NCBI GenBank assembly: GCA_009885595.1
Contig: VFKJ01001125.1
Location: 1-7,212, forward strand
Length of the DNA: 7,212 nt
Direction: 5' to 3'
From: Myxococcales bacterium
GTDB taxonomy: Bacteria; Myxococcota; Myxococcia; Myxococcales; Myxococcaceae
In this document: positions 1 to 4,952 of the stretch, piece by piece
How positions within the stretch are numbered: position 1 is the stretch's first letter
Layout of the letters: each line of letters opens with the position of its first letter
Made by a program: the position numbers and the translations under genes
The notes under the pieces: generated by a model
The model's input: the letters and a program-made list of their open reading frames with translations, nothing else
What the model was told of the DNA's origin: nothing
Databases searched by the model: none

Positions 1-143
1 AGTACTGCGAGACGCACGGCATCTCGCTGATGAAGAGCTACGCGTACACCGACAGCTCCTCTGACTACGCGATGCTCACCGTGGTGGGCCGCCCCACGGC
101 GGTGAACCCGGACATCCGGCTGCGGGCTGTAACTGCCTCCTGC

Positions 144-161
144 CTCCCTCTCCCCTGCGGG
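144..161. terminator. Left half of an IS-split palindrome, probable bidirectional terminator hairpin
   Basis: CTCCCTCTCCCC (144-155) is the exact reverse complement of GGGGAGAGGGAG (1834-1845) on the other side of the insertion sequence. Removing the element and one target copy gives a 12-bp perfect stem with a 4-nt TGCG loop, directly after the stop codon of the minus-strand gene and near the end of the plus-strand HAD gene. The position between convergent genes fits a shared transcription terminator. No T-tract is seen on either side, so a different hairpin function cannot be excluded. Confidence 0.5.
152..161. repeat. Putative target-site duplication, left copy
   Basis: CCCCTGCGGG directly abuts the left end of the insertion sequence and differs by one base from CCCCCGCGGG at 1826-1835 on the other side. 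Ten bases is slightly longer than the 9 bp known for Tn5. A 9-bp register does not align, so the call rests on an imperfect match in GC-rich, palindromic sequence. Confidence 0.5.
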
Positions 162-180
162 CTGTCTCTTGATCACTTCG
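162..180 (+). repeat. Left terminal inverted repeat of the IS
   Basis: The end reads CTGTCTCTTGATCACTTCG. It matches the IS50 inside end as I recall it (CTGTCTCTTGATCAGATCT) at 16 of 19 positions, including the first 14. It carries a GATC at repeat positions 10-13 and contains the transposase stop codon at positions 12-14. It is the end distal to the transposase start, the same arrangement as IE in IS50. Confidence 0.85.
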
Positions 181-1633
181 TGCTCGGGAGCTGCTGGGGC
201 AGCGCCAGCTCGACGGCCTCGACACGGTCGAGGAGCTTGTCCCAGCCTCTCCAGAGGCTCGGATAGCCGGGTCGGCCGGTGTGCTTGGAGTCCATCCATC
301 CGCCAAGCTTGGCAACGGCGGCGAGCGCCCATGCACAGCTCGGCGGCTGGCCCGGAGGCGGGCTGCCCCGCTCGGTCGCCTGCCACAGGGTGAGCCATTG
401 GATGGCCGAGAGGGCCTGGGTGCAGAGCCGCGGAGAAGCCGGTCGCTCGGGAACGGGGAGATCCAGGCGTACCGGCCCATGCTTGCGGGAATCCTTCCCG
501 AAGAGTTCGGCTCGAAGCCACATCAGCGGCACGGCGGCGAACATGCAAAGCACCGCGGCGCGTAGCAGGTTGTCCACGGTCTGGTTGCGCAGCCGCTCGA
601 TGTCGGTGCCATCGGATTTGCAGCACTTGTTGTACTCCTCGATCAGCCAGCGCAGGCCGTAGAGCCGCGCCACCCGAAGCACCGCCTCGGTGCTGTCGAT
701 GGGCTCACTGGTCAGCAGTATCCACTCGACCGGCTCACAGCCTTCCGGAGGGTCGACCTCCTTCAGGGACACCACGTTCACGTCGAGGGGTGGCAGCTCT
801 TCCAGGCTGTGGGAGCGGCCGTCGATGCAGAGGGTGGTGGCCCGCACGGCGAGCACCGCGTCACGCGCGGGACGGCCACCCTTCTGGTCGATCCTCAGCC
901 GAACGCGGCAGCGCTCTGCAGAGGCCCAGACGCGCGGCCGGAGATGGCCTTCGTCGCCGAGCCTGCGGTCCCAGCTCGAGCGAACCACGTAGCGAAGGTC
1001 GTGCGCCTGCATGTAGAGCAGGTACTCGAGGACGTCGGATTCGCGGTCGCTGATGTAGATGACCCGCTTCCGCGCCTCCCCGAACCGCTCGTCCGCCGCG
1101 GCCGCGCCCGCTTCCCACTTGAAGCTCTCCTTTCCCTCGTACGGGACCCGCTTGTTGCTCCCCCGGGGCTTGCCCGGAGTCCGGTCGGGGCGGATGCCGA
1201 GTTGCAGATCCACCGGGCCGATCACCGCGGCCGTTGCGGGATCCACGATGAGGGTGACGTGACTGAAAAAGCCGCGGCGCTTGCTGTCCTTCGCGCCGCC
1301 CAGGTCGCCGAGCTCGCTGGCGACCGAATGGCGAAAGCCGTAGCTGGTGGTGTCCTGGATGGCGGCGATGTCGCCTGGACAATCGCGTGCTGCCCTGGAG
1401 GCGAGCGCGCGACAACCTGCATCGATCAACGGCTCGATGGTGCTCTTGGGGTCCCGAATGAAGCGGTAGAGGCGCTCCTCGGCGGCCGGGCGGCCCATGC
1501 AGGCCTCGACGAATGAACCGGTGGGGTGGGCAGCAAGAGCGGAGAGCGCGGCCACCGCCCTTTGGGTCAACCTGAGGTCTCCGAGCTCGGCGTTGCTCCA
1601 AAGCTCGTGGGCGAATGACTGAGGACCAAGCAT
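173..1633 (-). CDS. IS4-family (Tn5/IS50-like) DDE transposase
   Basis: This 486-aa protein is predicted to cut and join the ends of the surrounding insertion sequence. Residues about 12-61 (AELGDLRLTQRAV to EERLYRFIRDP) match the N-terminal DNA-binding region of Tn5 transposase. The RNase H-like catalytic core follows: D94 in AIQDTTSYGF, D196 in VIYISDRESD and E332 in the YREK signature, with Y325, R328, E332 and K339 at the exact Y-x2-R-x3-E-x6-K spacing. The C-terminal stretch HTGRPGYPSLWRGWDKL (about 451-467) matches the Tn5-like C-terminal GxPGxxxLWxG pattern. Length is close to the 476 aa of Tn5 Tnp. The ATG at 1631-1633 is chosen because a strong Shine-Dalgarno (AGGAGGTA, complement of 1641-1648) lies 7 nt upstream. 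The TGA stop (complement of 173-175) falls inside the left terminal repeat. No frameshift or internal stop is seen, so the gene appears intact. Confidence 0.95.
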   Translation of the reverse strand: MLGPQSFAHELWSNAELGDLRLTQRAVAALSALAAHPTGSFVEACMGRPAAEERLYRFIRDPKSTIEPLIDAGCRALASRAARDCPGDIAAIQDTTSYGFRHSVASELGDLGGAKDSKRRGFFSHVTLIVDPATAAVIGPVDLQLGIRPDRTPGKPRGSNKRVPYEGKESFKWEAGAAAADERFGEARKRVIYISDRESDVLEYLLYMQAHDLRYVVRSSWDRRLGDEGHLRPRVWASAERCRVRLRIDQKGGRPARDAVLAVRATTLCIDGRSHSLEELPPLDVNVVSLKEVDPPEGCEPVEWILLTSEPIDSTEAVLRVARLYGLRWLIEEYNKCCKSDGTDIERLRNQTVDNLLRAAVLCMFAAVPLMWLRAELFGKDSRKHGPVRLDLPVPERPASPRLCTQALSAIQWLTLWQATERGSPPPGQPPSCAWALAAVAKLGGWMDSKHTGRPGYPSLWRGWDKLLDRVEAVELALPQQLPSTK

Positions 1634-1640
1634 CGAGATC

Positions 1641-1648
1641 TACCTCCT
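1641..1648 (-). promoter_or_regulatory. Shine-Dalgarno site of the transposase
   Basis: On the minus strand this reads AGGAGGTA, a near-perfect match to the anti-SD of 16S rRNA, 7 nt before the ATG. It fixes the transposase start. It is much stronger than the sites in front of the host genes in this window. Confidence 0.8.
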
Positions 1649-1806
1649 GGCAATGGTAGACGCCGAGAGATCACGACCGGGCCCCGCCGCGCAAGCGGCC
1701 GCGCTCGCTCTCTGATGCCTCGATCAACACGCCGCGAATTTCCGACCACATCCCGCGACGTTGAAGGCGCCGGCCGATCAAGCGCCCCCGCTCACAATGT
1801 GAAGCC

Positions 1807-1825
1807 CGATCTGTAGGAGAGACAG
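1807..1825 (-). repeat. Right terminal inverted repeat of the IS
   Basis: Read inward on the minus strand this end is CTGTCTCTCCTACAGATCG. It agrees with the left end at 13 of 19 positions (1-8, 13-14 and 17-19) and with the recalled IS50 inside end at 14 of 19. A GATC sits at repeat positions 15-18, which is the second of the two GATC positions of the IS50 inside end. It is the promoter-proximal end of the element. Confidence 0.82.
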
Positions 1826-1835
1826 CCCCCGCGGG
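1826..1835. repeat. Putative target-site duplication, right copy
   Basis: CCCCCGCGGG directly abuts the right end of the insertion sequence and matches 152-161 at nine of ten positions. If the right copy is ancestral, the empty site was a perfect 28-bp palindrome. If the left copy is, the stem was 12 bp with a TGCG loop. Confidence 0.5.
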
Positions 1836-1845
1836 GGAGAGGGAG
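1826..1845. terminator. Right half of the IS-split palindrome
   Basis: GGGGAGAGGGAG (1834-1845) pairs with 144-155 across the insertion. It begins immediately after the TGA (complement of 1846-1848) of the oxoamine-synthase-like gene. After the split, a shorter self-complementary CCCCCGCGGGGG (1826-1837) remains here, so some hairpin capacity downstream of that gene may persist. Confidence 0.45.
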
Positions 1846-3204
1846 TCAACGGCGGCGGCGATCGATGAGCCCGCGCAGGGCCTCGGCGCTGCGCCGCAGC
1901 TGCGTGCCGCCCACGCTGGTCGCGCGCCAGGTCATCGTCTCCACCGCGTCGTACACCAGCTCGCGCAGGGTGAGGTTCTCCGGCGAGGAGGGTGGGGTGG
2001 TGGCCGGCACGTCGGGCTCGAGCGGCCGACGTTCCCGCGGCTCGACCGTCATCCAGTGCAGCGCCGCCGTGGCGCCCATCGCGTAGCTGCCCGGCCGCGC
2101 CAGCACCGGCGCCTCGCGCGAGAGCGAGCCGGTGACCGGCACCTGGAGCTTGCGGCTGAGTCGCTCGAAGGCATCGACCAGCTGGCCCAGCTGTCCGTCG
2201 GTCAAGGTGGCGGGCGCGGCCAGCAGCAGCCGGGAGCGGGGGCCGGCCAGCCACCCGCGGCAGCAGATGCCCAGCTCGGCCAGCCCCGAGAGCCACTGCT
2301 CGCACAGCGCCTCGTCACCCAGCCACACCGGGATCCACGGGGTCACGCAGGGGCCGGTGTCGAAGCCGCGTTTCTGCAGCGCGGCGAGCAGCTTCTGCGC
2401 CACGTCGAACAGCCGCGAGCGGCGGGCGCCCTCGGTCACCGAGATGTCGAGCGCGCGCGTCGAGGCCGCCAGGGACATCGCAGAGGGTGGCGGGAGCGCG
2501 CCGCGCAGGGCGTCGAGCAGGTCCGGCTCGCCCAGCAGCAGGGCGCCTGAGCCTGGGATCGCGCCGCCCAGCGGGAGGATCCGCAACGTCACCTGCTCCT
2601 GCAAAGAGAGATGTTCGATCGCCCCGCCGCCGGTGGGCCCGAGCACGCCCAGGCCATCGTCGATCACGATCAGGTTCGAGTGACGGCGTTGGCAGGCCTC
2701 GGCGAAGCGCGGGGTGAGCGCGAGATCGCCTTCGAGCGGGTGCACCGCTTCCAGCACCAGCCCCAGCATGCCCTCGTGCGCGAGCGCGGCTTCCGCGTCT
2801 TCGGGCGAGGTGACCTGCGCCGCCTCGGGGATCGAGCGACGGCCGCGCGCCTCGGCCGCCAGCCGCCAGGTGGGCAAGAGCGGGAGCACCGCTTCTTCGT
2901 GCGCCACCACCAACGCGCCCGCCGCGCCGAACAGCGACCGGGCCCGGGCCTCGAGCTCGGCCTGCGCCCGGGTGCCCTCGGTGCGCGCGAGGCCCTGCTT
3001 GCGCAGCGCGGTCTGCGCCGCCTCCTTGACCCGGGCGTCGCTCCCCAGCCCCAGCAGATCGTCGGTGGAGGCCACCAGCAGCCGGGCACCGTCGCTCTCC
3101 ACTTCCGAGGCCGAGGGCATCGCGTCGACGCGGCAGTTCACCTTGATCCGGCCACGGACGTTGCGCGAGAGGAGGGCGGGGTCGACGGCCACGGGCCCCT
3201 CCAT
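1846..3204 (-). CDS. Degenerate alpha-oxoamine synthase-like protein (PLP fold-type I, lysine lost)
   Basis: The 452-aa product resembles the BioF/Kbl family (8-amino-7-oxononanoate synthase, glycine C-acetyltransferase), which condenses an amino acid with an acyl-CoA using PLP. Matching stretches are DDLLGLGSDARVKEAA (48-63; family NDYLGLxxxPxVxEAA), LEAVHPLEGDLALTPRFAEAC (151-171; family EGVFSMDGDLAPLPxLxxL) and IDDGLGVLGPTGGGAIEH (181-198; family VDEAHxxGVLGPTGRGxxEH). However, the DEAH histidine is gone, with about two residues deleted, and the family TxSKALGG motif, whose Lys binds PLP, reads RILPLGG with Leu210 in the lysine position. The segment between residues 100 and 150 is also much shorter than in active enzymes. 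A tail after about 360 is extra. The ATG at 3204 is preferred over the one at 3120 because codons between them keep the strong G/C third-position bias. I infer a pseudoenzyme with a binding or regulatory role; function unknown. Confidence 0.72.
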   Translation of the reverse strand: MEGPVAVDPALLSRNVRGRIKVNCRVDAMPSASEVESDGARLLVASTDDLLGLGSDARVKEAAQTALRKQGLARTEGTRAQAELEARARSLFGAAGALVVAHEEAVLPLLPTWRLAAEARGRRSIPEAAQVTSPEDAEAALAHEGMLGLVLEAVHPLEGDLALTPRFAEACQRRHSNLIVIDDGLGVLGPTGGGAIEHLSLQEQVTLRILPLGGAIPGSGALLLGEPDLLDALRGALPPPSAMSLAASTRALDISVTEGARRSRLFDVAQKLLAALQKRGFDTGPCVTPWIPVWLGDEALCEQWLSGLAELGICCRGWLAGPRSRLLLAAPATLTDGQLGQLVDAFERLSRKLQVPVTGSLSREAPVLARPGSYAMGATAALHWMTVEPRERRPLEPDVPATTPPSSPENLTLRELVYDAVETMTWRATSVGGTQLRRSAEALRGLIDRRRR

Positions 3205-3279
3205 ACCCCAGCCGCGGCCGCGTTCCCCTCCCCGCGAAAATCCTCTCCGAATGCAGGGGCTTTCACGTACATCGGGCTC
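3205..3279. promoter_or_regulatory. Divergent intergenic region between the PLP-fold gene and the lipoprotein gene
   Basis: These 75 bp separate two start codons facing away from each other, so promoters for both genes are expected here or within the gene ends. The centre (about 3237-3270) is the least GC-rich part, including a GCGAAAATCC stretch. I could not assign a convincing -35/-10 pair on either strand. The plus-strand gene has only weak Shine-Dalgarno candidates (GGGG at 3256-3259 is too distant). Confidence 0.35.
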
Positions 3280-4083
3280 ATGAGATTCCTTCTGCCCGCC
3301 CTGCTCGCCTTCTCGTCCTGCGTGACCACCGCGCCCCTGCAGCAGCCCGCTCCGAAGTTCGAGGCGACCGAGCTCGAGCTCACCATCAAGGACGTCGACG
3401 CCGACCTGGTGCAGCAGCTCCAGGCCCAGTTCGCGAAGAACAACGACCTGCGATCGGCCCAGCTCAAGAGCCACAACGGCAAGGTGGCGATCTTCACCGT
3501 GATGTACCCCGGCGACGTGGGCGATCTGCCCAGGACGCTCGCCACCATTCCCGCGCCGGGCCTCAAGTTCGTCACCGCGAAGCACCAGTACGAGTACGGC
3601 GCGTTCGACAACCTGCCCCCCACGGTGACCTTCCTTCACCCGCAGAGGGAGCAGGTGCTCAACACGAAGGATCAGTTCATCACCGTCGAGGTGCCCGACA
3701 AGGACGTCGCCCAGGTCAGCATCGGCGGCAAGCCGGCGCCCCTCTACAAGGGCTCGGTCTATCGCCTGAAGCTCGACCTCAACGAGGGCAAGCAGGAGCT
3801 CATCGCCACCGCCAGGGACAAGGCGGGCAACGAGAGCAGCACCCGGGTGTCCGTCACCGTCGACACCACCGCGCCCGCGCTGCAGGCGCAGATCAAGCTG
3901 GTGGTGGAAGGTCAGGTCGAGAGCGGCAGCTCGGTGCTGATCGACGGCGTCGAGGTGCCCGTGGACGGAACGGGCCATTACCGCGCCGAGGTGCCCGTGC
4001 GGAAAGGCCAGCGCAAGGTGGAGATCGTCGCGATCGATCAGTCGGGCAACAAGTCGCTCACCACCAAGACCTTCGGCGAGTAA
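3280..4083 (+). CDS. Putative lipoprotein with C-terminal Ig-like domains
   Basis: This 267-aa protein starts with a very short signal peptide, MRFLLPALLAFSSC. Cys14 lies in a weak lipobox (FSSC), so lipid anchoring is likely but not certain. Residues about 28-110 form a small alpha/beta-looking domain (LELTIKDVDADLVQQLQAQFAKNN, then SHNGKVAIFTVMYPGD) that I do not recognise. Residues about 113-199 look like a bacterial Ig-like domain: PPTVTFLHP at the start and IATARDKAGNESSTRVSVTVDTTAP at the end. Residues about 200-267 repeat the theme (VLIDGVEVPVDGTGHYRAEVPV, then VEIVAIDQSGNKS). Such domains are typical of envelope or secreted proteins that bind other proteins or sugars. The ATG at 3280 is chosen because the open frame upstream of it lacks a signal sequence and overlaps the divergent gene. 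It lies 127 bp upstream of rplC on the same strand. Its function is unknown. Confidence 0.82.
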   Translation: MRFLLPALLAFSSCVTTAPLQQPAPKFEATELELTIKDVDADLVQQLQAQFAKNNDLRSAQLKSHNGKVAIFTVMYPGDVGDLPRTLATIPAPGLKFVTAKHQYEYGAFDNLPPTVTFLHPQREQVLNTKDQFITVEVPDKDVAQVSIGGKPAPLYKGSVYRLKLDLNEGKQELIATARDKAGNESSTRVSVTVDTTAPALQAQIKLVVEGQVESGSSVLIDGVEVPVDGTGHYRAEVPVRKGQRKVEIVAIDQSGNKSLTTKTFGE

Positions 4084-4104
4084 CGAGGCCCAAAGGTCGC
4101 ACGC

Positions 4105-4133
4105 TTGCGTGTGGGGGGGCAGGCTGCTAGGTG
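4105..4133 (+). promoter_or_regulatory. Possible rplC promoter (extended -10 type)
   Basis: TTGCGT (4105-4110), a 17-nt spacer and TGC-TAGGTG (-10 hexamer at 4128-4133 preceded by an extended -10 TG) lie in the leader between the upstream lipoprotein stop and rplC. The -10 matches the TATAAT consensus poorly apart from its initial TA. A similar TGCGTG...TGCTAAG arrangement occurs before the VWA gene (6771-6793). This is a low-confidence prediction by eye. Confidence 0.25.
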
Positions 4134-4141
4134 CGCCGCTC

Positions 4142-4159
4142 CTTTCCGCTTTTGGAAAG
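4142..4159 (+). other. Hairpin in the rplC leader
   Basis: CTTTCC (4142-4147) and GGAAAG (4154-4159) form a perfect 6-bp stem with a 6-nt GCTTTT loop, about 50 nt before the rplC start. Ribosomal protein genes are often controlled through leader structures bound by a ribosomal protein. Whether this short stem does that, or belongs to the 3' end of the upstream transcript, cannot be decided from sequence alone. Confidence 0.3.
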
Positions 4160-4210
4160 CCACACCGGACCTCTGGCCGACGCGCCACGTCCGAGAGAAG
4201 GAACATCATC

Positions 4211-4879
4211 ATGAAGGGTTTGATCGGCAAGAAGGCCGGCATGACGCAGATCTTCAACGCTGAAGGGAACGCCGTTCCCGTCACCGTGATCGACGTCACC
4301 TCCGTCGAAGTCGTGGGCAAGCGCACGATGGAGAAGGATCAGTACACCGCCGTCATCCTGGGGATGACCGACGCCAAGGAGAAGCACCTCACCAAGGCGC
4401 AGGTGGGCTCGTTCAAGAAGGCCGGCGCCAACCTCAAGCGCACCGTGCGTGAGTTCCGCGTCGAGGCGTCCGAGCTGGAAGGCTTCAAGATTGGCGAGCA
4501 CGTGAAGGTCGATGCCTTCTTCAAGATGGGCGAGAAGGTCGACGTCACCGGCATCACCAAGGGCCGCGGCTACCAGGGCGTGATGAAGCGCTGGGACTTC
4601 CGCGGCTTCGGTCAGACGCACGGTACCCACGAGTACCGCCGGCACCCCGGCGCCATCGGTCAGCGCAAGACGCCCGGCCGCGTGTACCCGAACAAGAAGC
4701 TCCCCGGTCACTACGGCGTGGAGCAGGTCACCACCCAGAACCTCGAGGTCGTCGGGCTCCACCCCGAGAAGAACCTCATCCTCATCAAGGGTGGCGTGGC
4801 CGGCTCGAACGACGGCCTCGTCGTGATCAAGCCCTCGGTGAAGCTCGCCCTGCGCACGGCGCACAAGGCGAAGAAGTAA
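4211..4879 (+). CDS. rplC: 50S ribosomal protein L3
   Basis: This 222-aa protein is L3, an early-assembling protein of the large ribosomal subunit that binds 23S rRNA near its 3' end and reaches toward the peptidyl transferase centre. The N-terminus MKGLIGKKAGMTQIF is the L3 hallmark. The central loop region GVMKRWDFR...THGTHEYRRHPGAIGQRKTPGRV follows the E. coli pattern VKRWNFR...THG...HRVPGSIGQNQTPGKV, with Q151 corresponding to the glutamine methylated by PrmB in E. coli. The C-terminal part has VTTQNLEVV and LILIKGGVAG as expected. The usual KKMAG(H/Q)MGNERVT is KKLPGHYGVEQVT here, a modest divergence. The ATG at 4211 is supported by GAAGGAA 6 nt upstream and by the conserved N-terminus. 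Normally rplC lies in the S10 operon between rpsJ and rplD. Here it is flanked by lipoprotein genes, has its own 127-bp leader and is followed by a hairpin, so it looks monocistronic. Confidence 0.97.
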   Translation: MKGLIGKKAGMTQIFNAEGNAVPVTVIDVTSVEVVGKRTMEKDQYTAVILGMTDAKEKHLTKAQVGSFKKAGANLKRTVREFRVEASELEGFKIGEHVKVDAFFKMGEKVDVTGITKGRGYQGVMKRWDFRGFGQTHGTHEYRRHPGAIGQRKTPGRVYPNKKLPGHYGVEQVTTQNLEVVGLHPEKNLILIKGGVAGSNDGLVVIKPSVKLALRTAHKAKK

Positions 4880-4893
4880 GTCCGTCTTTCTCC

Positions 4894-4937
4894 GCCGCCG
4901 GCGCTTTGGATCGGGCCGGCGGCAGGGCCGCTTTCTT
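4894..4937 (+). terminator. Probable intrinsic terminator after rplC
   Basis: GCCGCCGGC (4894-4902) pairs perfectly with GCCGGCGGC (4915-4923), giving a 9-bp GC-rich stem with a 12-nt loop that begins 14 nt after the rplC stop. A pyrimidine stretch CTTTCTT (4931-4937) follows after 7 nt. The T-tract is short and displaced, as often in high-GC genomes, so termination may be partial. It would separate rplC from the Cys-rich lipoprotein gene. Confidence 0.55.
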
Positions 4938-4952
4938 GGGAGAGGGATTCGC

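Larger units (their letters stand above)
120..165 (+). repeat. 11-bp direct repeat at the HAD/IS junction
   Basis: CTGCGGGCTGT occurs at 120-130, at the last point where the HAD frame looks native, and again at 155-165, spanning the left border of the insertion sequence (the border is at 161/162). The copies are 35 bp apart. The second copy consists of 7 bp of target sequence and the first 4 bp of the terminal repeat, so part of the match may be chance. Even so, an 11-bp identity this close suggests a local rearrangement at the junction. Confidence 0.55.
1..266 (+). pseudogene. HAD-IB family hydrolase, 3' fragment with lost C-terminus
   Basis: The frame enters from the left edge (first full codon at base 3). 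The first 43 residues resemble the C-terminal part of SerB-like HAD-IB phosphatases: AYTDSSSDYAML carries HAD motif IV (the DSxSD acidic residues that help bind Mg2+), followed by VVGRPTAVNPDIRLRAV, matching the family pattern VGxPxAVNPDxxLR. The nucleophile motif DxDxT would lie upstream of the window. Family members normally continue for a short tail with a GW-type motif. Here homology stops at about base 131, and the frame runs through unrelated GC-rich sequence into the antisense strand of the insertion sequence, ending at a TAG at 264-266. The last 45 or so codons are therefore not native. Even with the insertion removed, the same frame would continue only to a TGA at 1866-1868 without a recognisable HAD tail, so the damage is not due to the insertion alone. 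Such enzymes hydrolyse small phosphomonoesters; the substrate here is unknown. Confidence 0.75.
162..1825 (-). mobile_element. IS4-family insertion sequence, IS50/Tn5 group, about 1.66 kb
   Basis: The element is bounded by imperfect terminal inverted repeats that both begin CTGTCTCT, the same start as the IS50 inside end of Tn5. It contains one long minus-strand transposase gene filling almost all of its length and about 190 bp of non-coding sequence upstream of that gene (1634-1825), with no passenger genes. The 10 bp outside each end (152-161 and 1826-1835) agree at 9 of 10 positions, which suggests an imperfect target-site duplication. The transposase frame is open and its key residues are present, so the copy may be active or only recently immobilised. 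It separates a HAD hydrolase fragment from a convergent oxoamine-synthase-like gene. The size is close to that of IS50 (about 1.5 kb). Confidence 0.88.

Noticed and set aside
153..161. A 9-bp target duplication, as in Tn5
   Set aside because: In the 9-bp register the two flanks (153-161 and 1826-1834) do not align. Only the 10-bp register gives 9 of 10 matches.
809..1516. A 235-codon plus-strand open frame inside the IS
   Set aside because: It is antisense to the transposase catalytic core, which has all the expected motifs, and it has no ribosome-binding site or family features.
144..1845. Longer terminal inverted repeats including CTCCCTCTCCCC as part of the IS itself
   Set aside because: The outer arms are offset by 2 bp relative to the CTGTCTCT ends, and the right arm abuts a host stop codon. 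A pre-existing host palindrome split by the element explains the data more simply, though an empty site is needed to be sure.
2611..3279. Upstream extension of the Ig-like lipoprotein frame
   Set aside because: It is antisense to the oxoamine-synthase-like gene, is rich in Arg and Gln, and would remove the signal peptide from the N-terminus.
3205..4326. Upstream extension of the oxoamine-synthase-like frame on the minus strand
   Set aside because: It overlaps the Ig-like lipoprotein and the start of rplC in antisense and has no homology. Family similarity begins only after about 3204.
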